Shown: positions 1-7,395 of the stretch, piece by piece
Position numbering within the stretch: the first letter of the stretch is position 1
Layout: every line of letters starts with the position of its first letter
Assembly (NCBI GenBank): GCA_002495025.1
Contig: DADP01000010.1
Span: 1 to 10,824 of the forward strand
Direction of reading: 5' to 3'
DNA length: 10,824 nucleotides
From: Desulfurococcaceae archaeon UBA285
GTDB taxonomy: Archaea; Thermoproteota; Thermoprotei_A; Sulfolobales; Desulfurococcaceae
Translations under genes and position numbers: made by a program
Notes under the pieces: model-generated
Databases searched by the model: none
What the model saw: the letters and a program-made list of their open reading frames with translations, nothing else
What the model was told of the DNA's origin: nothing

Positions 1-503
1 ACTAAGTAGAGTATAAATAGTAGAAGTGTGCGCTGAATAGTAATATATCTTTGTTTTCTTACACTAATAATTAAGTATTTAGTATTTAACTCGAGGTAGA
101 CTGCAAGAAATCCAAGTGCAAGTATTCCACCACTACTCGCTCCCAGTATGATTTTCTTCACACTGTTTACGCTAATTAAGAAAAGCGACTCTGAAAATAA
201 GAGTATTAATGAGCCGGCAAGATATACCCCAATTATGGTTTTCAAACTCAAACTAGTATTTTTCACTAGTAGTGTTAAAAACAAATATGCAAATACAGCG
301 TCTACTACCAGTACTACTATCGACGAATAAGTCACTATAGATGTAAACGGCTCTAATATACAATTCCATGAAAATAGACAATATGGTGTATAGAGAATTG
401 AATAATAATAGCCTGTATTAACAGCTACAAATAATATGAATCCACTTATTAAGTAAATTGTTAGAAATAGTATTGGAATCAATTCGCGGCGTTCAGTATT
501 CAA
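1..503 (-). CDS. multi-pass membrane protein of unknown function, TTG start, 3' end beyond the window
   Basis: Reading the minus strand from a TTG at 503-501 gives 167 codons with no stop up to the left edge, so the C-terminus is missing. The product begins MNTERRELIPILF and is strongly hydrophobic. Likely membrane segments lie near residues 8-28, 55-80, 89-111 and 118-138, with a fifth starting near 158. Two cysteines (C42, C48) sit in the first loop. I chose TTG because an in-frame TAG lies at 521-519, no ATG or GTG occurs between, and an AAGGGG ribosome site (516-511) is 7 nt upstream. It follows the nuclease-like gene on the same strand after 54 nt but seems to have its own TATA box. I do not recognise the family. 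Coding status is well supported by the length of the open hydrophobic frame; function is unknown. Confidence 0.75.
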   Translation of the reverse strand, partial: MNTERRELIPILFLTIYLISGFILFVAVNTGYYYSILYTPYCLFSWNCILEPFTSIVTYSSIVVLVVDAVFAYLFLTLLVKNTSLSLKTIIGVYLAGSLILLFSESLFLISVNSVKKIILGASSGGILALGFLAVYLELNTKYLIISVRKQRYITIQRTLLLFILYL

Positions 504-534
504 TTCAAAACCCCTTGTCTATATTCTCAAATAG

Positions 535-544
535 ATATATATAT
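535..544 (-). promoter_or_regulatory. TATA box upstream of the TTG-started membrane protein gene
   Basis: The minus strand reads ATATATATAT at 544-535. A start of transcription about 25 nt downstream would fall near 515, giving a very short leader that begins around the AAGGGG ribosome site. The element is in the 54-nt gap behind the nuclease-like gene, so the membrane gene may be transcribed independently. Inferred from composition and spacing only. Confidence 0.4.
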
Positions 545-557
545 CCTCTCACAAGCT

Positions 558-1538
558 CTACAATACATTATTGAGTATTTGCACTAGTAGTGTTTTGCAT
601 AGAAGAGTATTGCGTAGTGAACAGTCTTCTAAGATGTAGTCGTATTGTTTACTTAGTTCTTCATAGTCTTCTCTATTGAGCCTTCTATTGGTAATTAAAA
701 CAAGAATGTTGGCATAACGCCTGTATTTCACTGCTTGTTTAATTGCTTTTGAAACCCATGTTTTAGGTGCTCCTTGTTTACACTCTACTACTACTTGTTT
801 ATCACTAGTAGACAATAATACATCTGGTTTTGACGCACCAATCATTCTCTCGAGAAAAACCATTATTCTCCTATCACCAGTTTTATATAGTGTGCTAAAC
901 CCCTTCCAATCAACACTACTACATGATTTAACAAGTCTACATATTCTTTCAACTTCTTCAAAGCCGCTTTCTAGATGATAGCCCTTCTCTATTAGAAGAG
1001 AATGTATTAGTGAATATATGTATCCAAGATACTCTATGGAATACTCAATCCAGGCTTCTTTAATCCTCCGGAACAACCCGTAATTCAAGCCTATTTTTGC
1101 TTTTAAAAACACTTCGTATAATAATACGTGTTCGTCGACTCCTCCACACAGAGTACTACTCCATGCTCGTCTATATGCAGCTATTTCTTCAACAATATCG
1201 TCTACTCTGGTAAAACCAGATGAAACTCTTATTCCACGTGGTTCAATACTGTATTCCACTATATTGTTTTTATATACACGGTATACTCTAACACTAGGCC
1301 CGTTGTAGCCAGTAGAGAAAACATATACTTCCAATGGTTGCTTCAATTTATTCATGTCTAGAGTATATACTACTCCACCGTTTTCAAATATTGTTTCTAT
1401 TAATCTATGATTTCTAAACGATGATACATGTAGTGGTGGTTTATCTTCACCTGTTTTTATAAATACTCTACACTTGTATTTCTCGCTGTCTACTTCTCTA
1501 ATGTATAAGTAGCCTCCATGTAGGTCTATGGTATTCAT
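558..1538 (-). CDS. PD-(D/E)XK nuclease-superfamily protein, uncharacterised
   Basis: A 326-residue protein whose C-terminal part carries a restriction-endonuclease-like core: K237-P-D239, a 12-residue hairpin, then E252-C-K254, followed by Q268 in the next helix (QAVKYRRY). This D-x(n)-ExK-...-Q arrangement is the metal-binding and catalytic signature of the PD-(D/E)XK superfamily, which includes restriction, repair and Holliday-junction enzymes. The N-terminal half (about 1-115) looks beta-rich and the middle (115-205) helical; I recognise neither. There is no signal peptide or membrane segment, so a cytoplasmic DNA- or RNA-cleaving role is likely. The ATG at 1538 has no well-placed ribosome site; a GGAG at 1558-1555 is 16 nt away. 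Candidate roles are repair or defence against foreign DNA. No methyltransferase or other defence gene adjoins it, so neither is shown. The superfamily call is fairly secure, the function is not. Confidence 0.75.
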   Translation of the reverse strand: MNTIDLHGGYLYIREVDSEKYKCRVFIKTGEDKPPLHVSSFRNHRLIETIFENGGVVYTLDMNKLKQPLEVYVFSTGYNGPSVRVYRVYKNNIVEYSIEPRGIRVSSGFTRVDDIVEEIAAYRRAWSSTLCGGVDEHVLLYEVFLKAKIGLNYGLFRRIKEAWIEYSIEYLGYIYSLIHSLLIEKGYHLESGFEEVERICRLVKSCSSVDWKGFSTLYKTGDRRIMVFLERMIGASKPDVLLSTSDKQVVVECKQGAPKTWVSKAIKQAVKYRRYANILVLITNRRLNREDYEELSKQYDYILEDCSLRNTLLCKTLLVQILNNVL

Positions 1539-1605
1539 TACTACACCATTAATACTCCGCTTGTTGTCTGTCTTCTAATGTCTCTTTACTTCTTTAATGG
1601 TTAAT

Positions 1606-1641
1606 ATTCAAAAATCCATTGAATCCTTATTTCTTTTCAAT
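1606..1641. repeat. overlapping short inverted repeats in the nuclease / small-protein divergent spacer
   Basis: ATTCAA at 1606-1611 is mirrored by TTGAAT at 1619-1624 across a 7-nt spacer. ATTGAA at 1618-1623 is mirrored by TTCAAT at 1636-1641. The three half-sites share the ATTGAA/TTCAAT theme and overlap a TATA-like stretch on the minus strand (1610-1601) that could drive the nuclease-like gene. They could be an operator, or chance in AT-rich DNA. The rest of the 172-nt spacer shows nothing else I can name. Confidence 0.25.
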
Positions 1642-1667
1642 AATGTATGACAGGTTTATTAGGGCTT

Positions 1668-1677
1668 ATCTATATAC
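1668..1677 (+). promoter_or_regulatory. possible TATA box for the small basic protein gene
   Basis: TATCTATATA lies about 30-40 nt before the GTG at 1711, which would put transcription start near 1700 and leave a leader of about 10 nt. Another TATA-like stretch, TTTATAAC around 1698-1705, is too close to the start codon to serve it. Confidence 0.3.
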
Positions 1678-1710
1678 CATTAGTTAGGAACCAAGAGTTT
1701 ATAACCCTAG

Positions 1711-1866
1711 GTGTTGAAAACGGGAGTAAGTAGAACCAAGAGGAAAAAGAGTGTAGTCCTTGGTAAATACAAGCCATTAACAATGTGGAAAATAAATGAA
1801 AGAGATGTTTTGAAAAAGAAGTTGCTAGAGTATATTGAGAAATTAATAAACGAGTCTCCAGAGTAA
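1711..1866 (+). CDS. small basic protein (51 aa), GTG start, unknown function
   Basis: An open frame from GTG (1711) to TAA (1864-1866) encodes 51 residues. The N-terminal third is very basic (VSRTKRKKSV, then LGKYKPL), and the C-terminal half is a probable amphipathic helix with alternating charged and hydrophobic residues (roughly residues 30-48, KKKLLEYIEKLI). An in-frame TAG at 1708-1710 directly precedes the GTG; TTG at 1714 is the alternative start. No clear ribosome site is present. The composition suggests a nucleic-acid- or ribosome-associated protein, but I do not recognise it. The opposite strand is also open here (1670-1873), but its translation has the irregular, Ser/Phe-rich look of a reverse-strand shadow. 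Coding status is moderately likely; function unknown. Confidence 0.5.
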   Translation: MLKTGVSRTKRKKSVVLGKYKPLTMWKINERDVLKKKLLEYIEKLINESPE

Positions 1867-1877
1867 TTTTCACACTG

Positions 1878-1884
1878 TATAAAT
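1878..1884 (+). promoter_or_regulatory. TATA box for the m5C methyltransferase gene
   Basis: TATAAAT, with a predicted transcription start near 1905-1910, gives a leader of about 20 nt that holds the AGAGGG ribosome site (1916-1921), 7 nt before the ATG at 1929. Confidence 0.45.
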
Positions 1885-1928
1885 CCTTGTATACTTTATT
1901 TACATGTTAGTTAGTAGAGGGTAGCTTC

Positions 1929-3182
1929 ATGGATGTAGACGACGTGATATCAGTACTTGCCAATGTATTATACCATGTTAAAACAAGAAAGATATCTGTC
2001 CGTAAAGCATTTACAGAAGTATGTAGAACCCATAAGTGTAGTAGTAGAGAATACACGCGCGAAGAATTATACCAGCTTTCAAGACTATTTATTTCAAAAT
2101 ACTATACACTCAAATACCTCTGTGAAAAACACGGTAGACTAGAGCCAACACATAGAGTGCTAGCTAGATTATTTCTCTACCTATATCTCACGGAGAAGGG
2201 GGTTAAACCACCATCAAAACTAAAAAAGACTGTTTTACGAGATCTGCCAGGATTGAAAGAGGGCCTTGAAGAAGTAGAAGCATATATAAAATACTCGTTT
2301 CCAAAATGGATGTACTATGAGTTCCTAGACCTGCTCGGCTCTGTTGAAGTAGAAGAATTATTTTCAGCACTGAATAAGAGAGTATTGTGGTTGAGAGTAA
2401 ATACCTTGAAAATAGATGTTGATAAAGCAGTGAGAGAACTCGACGAAACCGGTGTTAGAGTAGAAGTAGACCGTGATATACCATACTTACTCAGAGTAGT
2501 AGAATCAAAGAAACCTATTAGGACTCATAGATTATTTAGAGAAGGCGCCATTATACCCCAAGACAAGGCCAGCGTACTAGTAGTAGAAGCATTGAAACCG
2601 GAACCAGGCTCTCTAGTATATGATTTTGCAGCTGCACCAGGAGTAAAATCATCTCTTGTAATGCAGTTAACTGAAAACAAAGCGAGAATTATTGCTATTG
2701 ATGCTTCTCCACGTAGACTAGAAGCAATGAAAAAACTGTTGAAGCTATATGGAGTAGATGATTCAAGAGTTAAACTAGTACTTGGCGACGGCCGCTATAT
2801 CACTCTGAGAGAGTATGGAGATTATGGACTCGTTGACGCGCCTTGTAGTAGTAGTGGTGCTATATCAAAAGATCCTGCAATAAAGATCTTTCTCGAAGAA
2901 GACAAAATAGTGTTTGAAATGAAAAAACTACAAATAGGTATATTGAGTAACGCCCTCAAACACGCTGAGAGAGTAGTATATGCTACTTGCTCGCTAATGC
3001 CTGAGGAGGGAGAAGAAGTAGTATTAGAAACACTGAGTCAAAGTATAAACCATGAACTGAGAGAGCCGAGAGTACAGGGTAGTCATGGCTATAGAAAATA
3101 CCCTATACACGAGAAAGTAAAGAGGTTATTTCCACACCTACATGCAACTGAAGGCTTCTTTATAGCTAGATTGGAAAAATAG
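1929..3182 (+). CDS. NOL1/NOP2/Sun-family RNA (cytosine-5) methyltransferase with NusB-like N-terminus
   Basis: A 417-residue S-adenosylmethionine-dependent enzyme predicted to methylate C5 of cytosine in rRNA or tRNA. The N-terminal part (about 1-130) is all-helical and resembles the NusB-like domain of RsmB/Sun. A linker domain follows, then QDKAS (211-215) and the Rossmann methyltransferase core: motif I DFAAAPGVKSS (232-242), acidic D258 at the end of beta 2, GDG (286-288), motif IV DAPCSSSG (303-310) with C306, and motif VI TCSL with C354. By family knowledge, C354 is the nucleophile and C306 assists release. The C-terminal TEGFFIARLEK is typical. Motif I departs from the usual DxCAAPGGKT (A for C, V for the second G), and motif IV has three serines. 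Start ATG has AGAGGG 7 nt upstream. The gene is convergent with the helicase gene, 20 nt apart. Whether the target is tRNA or rRNA cannot be told. Confidence 0.92.
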   Translation: MDVDDVISVLANVLYHVKTRKISVRKAFTEVCRTHKCSSREYTREELYQLSRLFISKYYTLKYLCEKHGRLEPTHRVLARLFLYLYLTEKGVKPPSKLKKTVLRDLPGLKEGLEEVEAYIKYSFPKWMYYEFLDLLGSVEVEELFSALNKRVLWLRVNTLKIDVDKAVRELDETGVRVEVDRDIPYLLRVVESKKPIRTHRLFREGAIIPQDKASVLVVEALKPEPGSLVYDFAAAPGVKSSLVMQLTENKARIIAIDASPRRLEAMKKLLKLYGVDDSRVKLVLGDGRYITLREYGDYGLVDAPCSSSGAISKDPAIKIFLEEDKIVFEMKKLQIGILSNALKHAERVVYATCSLMPEEGEEVVLETLSQSINHELREPRVQGSHGYRKYPIHEKVKRLFPHLHATEGFFIARLEK

Positions 3183-3202
3183 GAATTATAGACGCTAAAA
3201 CT

Positions 3203-5866
3203 CTATGTAGTAATCGATAGACTACTTTCTCCTCCGAGTGGTTTATTTAGAGACTTTAATTTCTCGAGTACTAAGTCGTGTAGTCTCGCGAGAAGCCTCC
3301 TCATATCCTCCATTAATACTACATCTGTATAGCCATGTACTACTATACTATGCGCGAATGGCGTTGGAACATCTAGTGGTCCAATAATCTCTACTTTTAT
3401 CTCGCCCCGCTGTACAGCTTCGAGAACTCTTATTGCTTCATCAATATGCATATAGTCCATTAAGATCTCTCTATATGCTTCTTTTAAGACAGGAAAGTCT
3501 TTTATTTCCTCGACTGCTTTCAATAATTCTTCAGCGTTTAATTGTAGTTTATGTATTGATTTCTCTGTGTCGCCATATCTTCTTAGTAGCATAAAGCTTC
3601 TAACAGCTACATGTCTAAATCTCCTCTTCAACAAGTCTGTTTTTCTAACGACTTTTGAAAGAATATCCCATGCTTTATCTACTGGTATACTCTTGAATAA
3701 TTCAACGTAGTCGGCGTCTAGGTGTCCAGGTATTGTGAGCATGAAACCATTATCTGTTACAGTTATCTTCACGTTTACTCCTAGCTTCGAGCCGATCATG
3801 TATGCATAGAGTCTAGCTAGTGCATCATTTGCTCTTCTCCCGAATAGAGAGTGGACTATTATATTTCTCCTTGATTCTTCATCATAGATTTCAATTAGTA
3901 TGAGTTTATCTGAGGGAACGAGGTTTCCAGTGTATAATTTTTGCTCCATTATATACTCGCATATTGATCTAGCTGCTTCTCTCTGCAGTCTATACTCTTT
4001 TACAAGGTATTCTATTGTCTTTTCAAACCCGTGTTTATCAAGCATTTCAGAGATTGTTCTTCTAAACCTCCCTACTTCAATAGCTGAATCAAATGATAAT
4101 GGTAGCATTTCACTAAACCATGATGGAACAGTTGGTCTCTGTCCATCTGCTCTACGCACAATTGCCGTGAATCCCCTAGATTGAAGGAATTCATAGACTC
4201 TCCCGCCTAGCACGAATAAATCTCCTGGTGTGAGGTATTCTACAAATCCCTCTTCGAGGTCTCCCACGTATTTTCCATCGGTTGTAAATACTTTTACTTT
4301 GCTTTCATCTGGTATTACACCAATGTTTAAATAATAGATCATTCTAGTCTTCTTTTTTCTACCAAAAACGCCTTTTTCCTCGTCTAGCCATATCTTTGAG
4401 TATACTCTCTGGTATTCGTAGAAGTCTCCTAGTTTACCAGCTAGATAGTACACTACGTTTTTAAAGTCCTCGTAGTTCAACTCGTGGAATGGATAGCTCC
4501 TCTTTACCAATCTATATGCATCTTCTAGTTTCCAGTCTCCTTCAAGTGCTAGTCCAACAATGTGTTGTGCGAGAACGTCGAGTGGGTTTCGGGGTATTCT
4601 AATATTGTCTATTTTTCTCTCCATTGCGAGTTTAGCTAGTACAGTACACTCTACTAGGTCGTCTCTGTCGACAACTATTATTCTACCCTTGCTTACTTCT
4701 CTAATGTGGTGTCCAGACCTCCCTACTCTCTGTAGTAGTCTAGTAGCGCTTTTAGGGCTACTTAATAGTATTACTAGGTCTATGTATCCAATATCTATTC
4801 CGAGTTCTAGTGATGTAGAACTAACTACTACTCTCAACTCTCCTTTTTTTAATTTCTCTTCTACATTTAACCTCACATCTCTACTGAGACTACTGTGGTG
4901 TGCTTCTATATCGTCTATGTCGAGTATTTTCTCTTTCTCCATTATCTTGCGTAGTTTGAATACTACTCTCTCAGTTGCACTCCTTGTATTAGTGAATATT
5001 AGTGTTGTTCTATGCCTTTTGACATAGTCTATTATTTTCTTGTATATTGCTTCATTAACGATCTCGGCTGGTGTGTGAACCAGGTCTTCAACCGGCGAGA
5101 CAACTCTAATATCAACTTTTTTATCAAATCTAGCATCTACGATATAACAGTCTCTTGGTTCACCATCATCTCTAAATCCAACGAGGAATTTTGCTACTTC
5201 TTCAAGCGGTGATATAGTTGCACTTAAACCAATCCGCTGGATTGGAGTATCCACTAGGTTTTCAAGTCTCTCAATACTAACAGCTAAGTGGCTACCTCTC
5301 TTGCTCGATGCTAAATCATGTATTTCATCAACTACTATTATCCTAGTATTTCTGAGTAGCTCTCTAAATCTCGGTGCATTCAATGAGAGAGCTAGGCTTT
5401 CAGGCGTTGTTATTAAAATATGGGGTGGGTCGCGTAGCATTTTTTGTTTCTCGTATGGACTAGTATCGCTTGTTCTAACAGCGATTTTTATTTCTGGTAG
5501 TTGAATCCCCATTTCCCTGGCTACTTCAACTATTTCTCTAACTGGTTCGTATAGATTCCTCTTCATATCGTTGTTTAATGCTCTTAGAGGGCTTACATAG
5601 ACTACGTGTACACCATCGGGTAGCTTGTTGTTTCTCTCGTAGTAGTCGTACATGTTGTCTATTATTCCGAGAAATACAGCAAGGGTTTTACCAGTACCCG
5701 TTGGACTAGAAACAAGGACATTGACGCCTTGTTTAACGAGTGGTAGGGTTTTTCTCTGAACTGGTGTAAACTCTCCATATTTCTTTTTAAACCATTCTGC
5801 TACATATGGCCTTAGCATTCCATATAATTCACTCGTGGAAGGATCAATGTCGCTGTATTTAATCAC
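3203..5866 (-). CDS. lhr: Lhr-family superfamily 2 ATP-dependent helicase
   Basis: An 887-residue large helicase-related protein, the usual archaeal length. Core motifs in order: Q motif TPVQ (34-37), Walker A SPTGTGKT (54-61), PLRAL (93-97), TTPES (153-157), DEIH (180-183), SAT (215-217), TLIFTNTR (288-295), SSTSLELGID (348-357) and QRVGRSGHH (379-387). This gives RecA1 at about 25-230 and RecA2 at about 250-405. The remaining 480 residues fit the winged-helix and Lhr core domains that wrap the loading strand, ending in the Lhr-like stretch VVHGYTDVVLMED. Archaeal Lhr enzymes are 3'-5' translocases acting on DNA and RNA-DNA hybrids, linked to repair or RNA handling. I start at GTG 5866 because GAGGTG (5878-5873) lies 6 nt upstream; an in-frame GTG at 5875 lies inside that ribosome site. 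It follows the glycosyltransferase gene by about 50 nt, probably read through. Which archaeal Lhr subgroup it belongs to cannot be settled here. Confidence 0.95.
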   Translation of the reverse strand: MIKYSDIDPSTSELYGMLRPYVAEWFKKKYGEFTPVQRKTLPLVKQGVNVLVSSPTGTGKTLAVFLGIIDNMYDYYERNNKLPDGVHVVYVSPLRALNNDMKRNLYEPVREIVEVAREMGIQLPEIKIAVRTSDTSPYEKQKMLRDPPHILITTPESLALSLNAPRFRELLRNTRIIVVDEIHDLASSKRGSHLAVSIERLENLVDTPIQRIGLSATISPLEEVAKFLVGFRDDGEPRDCYIVDARFDKKVDIRVVSPVEDLVHTPAEIVNEAIYKKIIDYVKRHRTTLIFTNTRSATERVVFKLRKIMEKEKILDIDDIEAHHSSLSRDVRLNVEEKLKKGELRVVVSSTSLELGIDIGYIDLVILLSSPKSATRLLQRVGRSGHHIREVSKGRIIVVDRDDLVECTVLAKLAMERKIDNIRIPRNPLDVLAQHIVGLALEGDWKLEDAYRLVKRSYPFHELNYEDFKNVVYYLAGKLGDFYEYQRVYSKIWLDEEKGVFGRKKKTRMIYYLNIGVIPDESKVKVFTTDGKYVGDLEEGFVEYLTPGDLFVLGGRVYEFLQSRGFTAIVRRADGQRPTVPSWFSEMLPLSFDSAIEVGRFRRTISEMLDKHGFEKTIEYLVKEYRLQREAARSICEYIMEQKLYTGNLVPSDKLILIEIYDEESRRNIIVHSLFGRRANDALARLYAYMIGSKLGVNVKITVTDNGFMLTIPGHLDADYVELFKSIPVDKAWDILSKVVRKTDLLKRRFRHVAVRSFMLLRRYGDTEKSIHKLQLNAEELLKAVEEIKDFPVLKEAYREILMDYMHIDEAIRVLEAVQRGEIKVEIIGPLDVPTPFAHSIVVHGYTDVVLMEDMRRLLARLHDLVLEKLKSLNKPLGGESSLSITT

Positions 5867-5919
5867 TATAAGCACCTCTCCTTGAATAAAACTAGAGAAT
5901 AGAGAGTTAAAAGACTTCT

Positions 5920-7323
5920 CTACTCGTAGAAGACATCACGTGGAAACCTGTAAACTACGTATAGGTAGCCCAGTGAATACGTGGTTAACCACAAGCCAAT
6001 GAGCATGCCACCAGTTAGCATAGACTTCAATCCCGCTGTAAAGAAGAATACTCCAAATATTAACTCCCATGGAATCCTCTTTTTCAACACAGTAGTTTGA
6101 AATACTCCTTTTGGTGTTCTCTTAAACCCCTCTTTAACCCTCAATACTGCTTTTACTGTCTTGTAAAATGCAATATATGAAATAGCTACTGTTAACGCCG
6201 ACAATCTACCTATTTGCACAATGTACTTCTCGGTATTATTACTCGCAGTGTACTTCTTCATTACAAGAGAATACATAGCGAGAAAAACCAGCCACACTAT
6301 AAATAAATACCTGGTTAATAATGGTTCTCTTACACCCAGTAAAACCAGTAGTGAGGCTAGAAATGACCCTAGAAATACAATAGCTTGAGGTATGTATTGA
6401 AGAAGGTGGAAGAATGCATCTAGTTTAACAATCGGTTTAACTGGTGCTTTAACAATGTGTTTAAACCTTGATATTGCTGTATCTACTGCTCCATAAATCC
6501 ACCTAGACTGCTGTATTCTAAAACTCTTATAGGTATCTGGGTTTTCCACGTATACTGCACACTCATTTAAATAAACAAGTTTGAAACCAGAAGACAATAT
6601 CCTCCCCCCTAATTCCAAGTCGTCTGCTACTCTATTTTCATCCCATCCCTTGAAGACTTCTTTTAAAACCCTCGATTTGTATAGTGTACCTGTTCCCAGT
6701 GGATATGTAAACAAGTTCTTCTTCCACTTGCCTTCATATAGAATTCTAGTATAGAATCTCAATGCTACTGCAAGTGCTTCACTAACACGAGAACTCTGGT
6801 TTCTCGGCTCCCATCTACCTATAACACCAATTACTCCGGGTTCTCTCTCGAGTATTCCAATTGCTTTTTCAAAAAAGCACTTCTCAGGCCTGCTATCCAC
6901 GTCAACTATGTATATATAGTCTCCACGAGACGCGTATAAACCAGTGTTTAAAGCACCTGATTTAAACCCTCTTGGCTCACTCCGCCAGATAAACCACGCG
7001 TTTACTCCGTCTTTCTTGAGGTTGATGTAGAGGTCAAGAAGCTTTGATTTACTATCTACCGGGTCATCTGACACTATTATTAATTCATAGTCTTCTATGC
7101 CGAGAGAGTGGATATATCTAGCTGCTTCTTCAATGTATTCCAATGGTTCTTTTCTAACTGGGAGTATAAATGAAACTCCTCGTGGTTTTACAGGGTTTAC
7201 ATCGATTACTTGGCTTCTACTCCTATTCGTTGGTGTGAGGAGTAGTATGTGGTATAAGTAGACTAGTATTTGAGGTATAAATATCAATAGTCCTGCCAAA
7301 GCCATTGCTATATCGACATTCAT
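5920..7323 (-). CDS. membrane-bound family 2 glycosyltransferase (cellulose-synthase-like)
   Basis: A 467-residue processive-type glycosyltransferase. A signal-anchor membrane segment (about 6-29) precedes a cytoplasmic GT-A domain: SFILPVRKEP opens the nucleotide-sugar fold, D86-D87 is in beta 4, GALNTGL (123-129) follows, DVDS (141-144) is the metal-binding DxD motif, ADDLE (233-237) supplies the catalytic base, and QQSRW (271-275) is the Q(Q/R)xRW acceptor/product motif. Further membrane segments lie near 305-330, 337-355, 374-390 and 420-458, with an FKRTPKG motif (400-406) between the last two, as in related enzymes. It should use a UDP- or GDP-sugar to extend a surface or lipid-linked glycan. 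Acceptor and sugar are unknown. The ATG at 7323 lies about 25 nt from a TATA box, so the mRNA may be leaderless. No other glycan genes adjoin it. Confidence 0.92.
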   Translation of the reverse strand: MNVDIAMALAGLLIFIPQILVYLYHILLLTPTNRSRSQVIDVNPVKPRGVSFILPVRKEPLEYIEEAARYIHSLGIEDYELIIVSDDPVDSKSKLLDLYINLKKDGVNAWFIWRSEPRGFKSGALNTGLYASRGDYIYIVDVDSRPEKCFFEKAIGILEREPGVIGVIGRWEPRNQSSRVSEALAVALRFYTRILYEGKWKKNLFTYPLGTGTLYKSRVLKEVFKGWDENRVADDLELGGRILSSGFKLVYLNECAVYVENPDTYKSFRIQQSRWIYGAVDTAISRFKHIVKAPVKPIVKLDAFFHLLQYIPQAIVFLGSFLASLLVLLGVREPLLTRYLFIVWLVFLAMYSLVMKKYTASNNTEKYIVQIGRLSALTVAISYIAFYKTVKAVLRVKEGFKRTPKGVFQTTVLKKRIPWELIFGVFFFTAGLKSMLTGGMLIGLWLTTYSLGYLYVVYRFPRDVFYE

Positions 7324-7343
7324 TTCTCTAGCCCTCAGTCTTC

Positions 7344-7357
7344 TTTAAATATATTTA
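7344..7357. promoter_or_regulatory. palindromic TATA element in the glycosyltransferase / MBL divergent spacer
   Basis: TAAATATATTTA (7346-7357) is a perfect 12-nt palindrome, preceded by TT. On the minus strand it lies 23-34 nt from the glycosyltransferase ATG (7323), consistent with a leaderless transcript. On the plus strand it predicts a start near 7381 and a short leader carrying GGTG (7384-7387) before the MBL gene ATG at 7396. One element could place TBP for both directions; the sequence cannot show which is used. Confidence 0.5.
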
Positions 7358-7395
7358 CTCGTCTAACACTAGAATAATATACGGGTGTGTAAATA

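Noticed and set aside
264..594. 13-nt repeat CACTAGTAGTGTT at 264-276 and 582-594
   Set aside because: Both copies lie in coding sequence and encode similar Leu/Val stretches with favoured codons; coincidence is sufficient.
1670..1873. 67-codon minus-strand open frame opposite the small basic protein
   Set aside because: Its translation is irregular and rich in Ser, Phe and Leu, typical of a reverse-strand shadow. The plus frame has coherent charge and helix patterns.
3879..3885. minus-strand ATGATGA, a perfect C box sequence
   Set aside because: It is inside the helicase coding sequence and no CTGA D or D' box follows at the right distance.
4560..5027. 155-codon plus-strand frame within the helicase gene
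   Set aside because: It lies antisense to the conserved RecA2 and winged-helix region of Lhr; its serine- and leucine-rich translation mirrors the codon pattern of the real gene.
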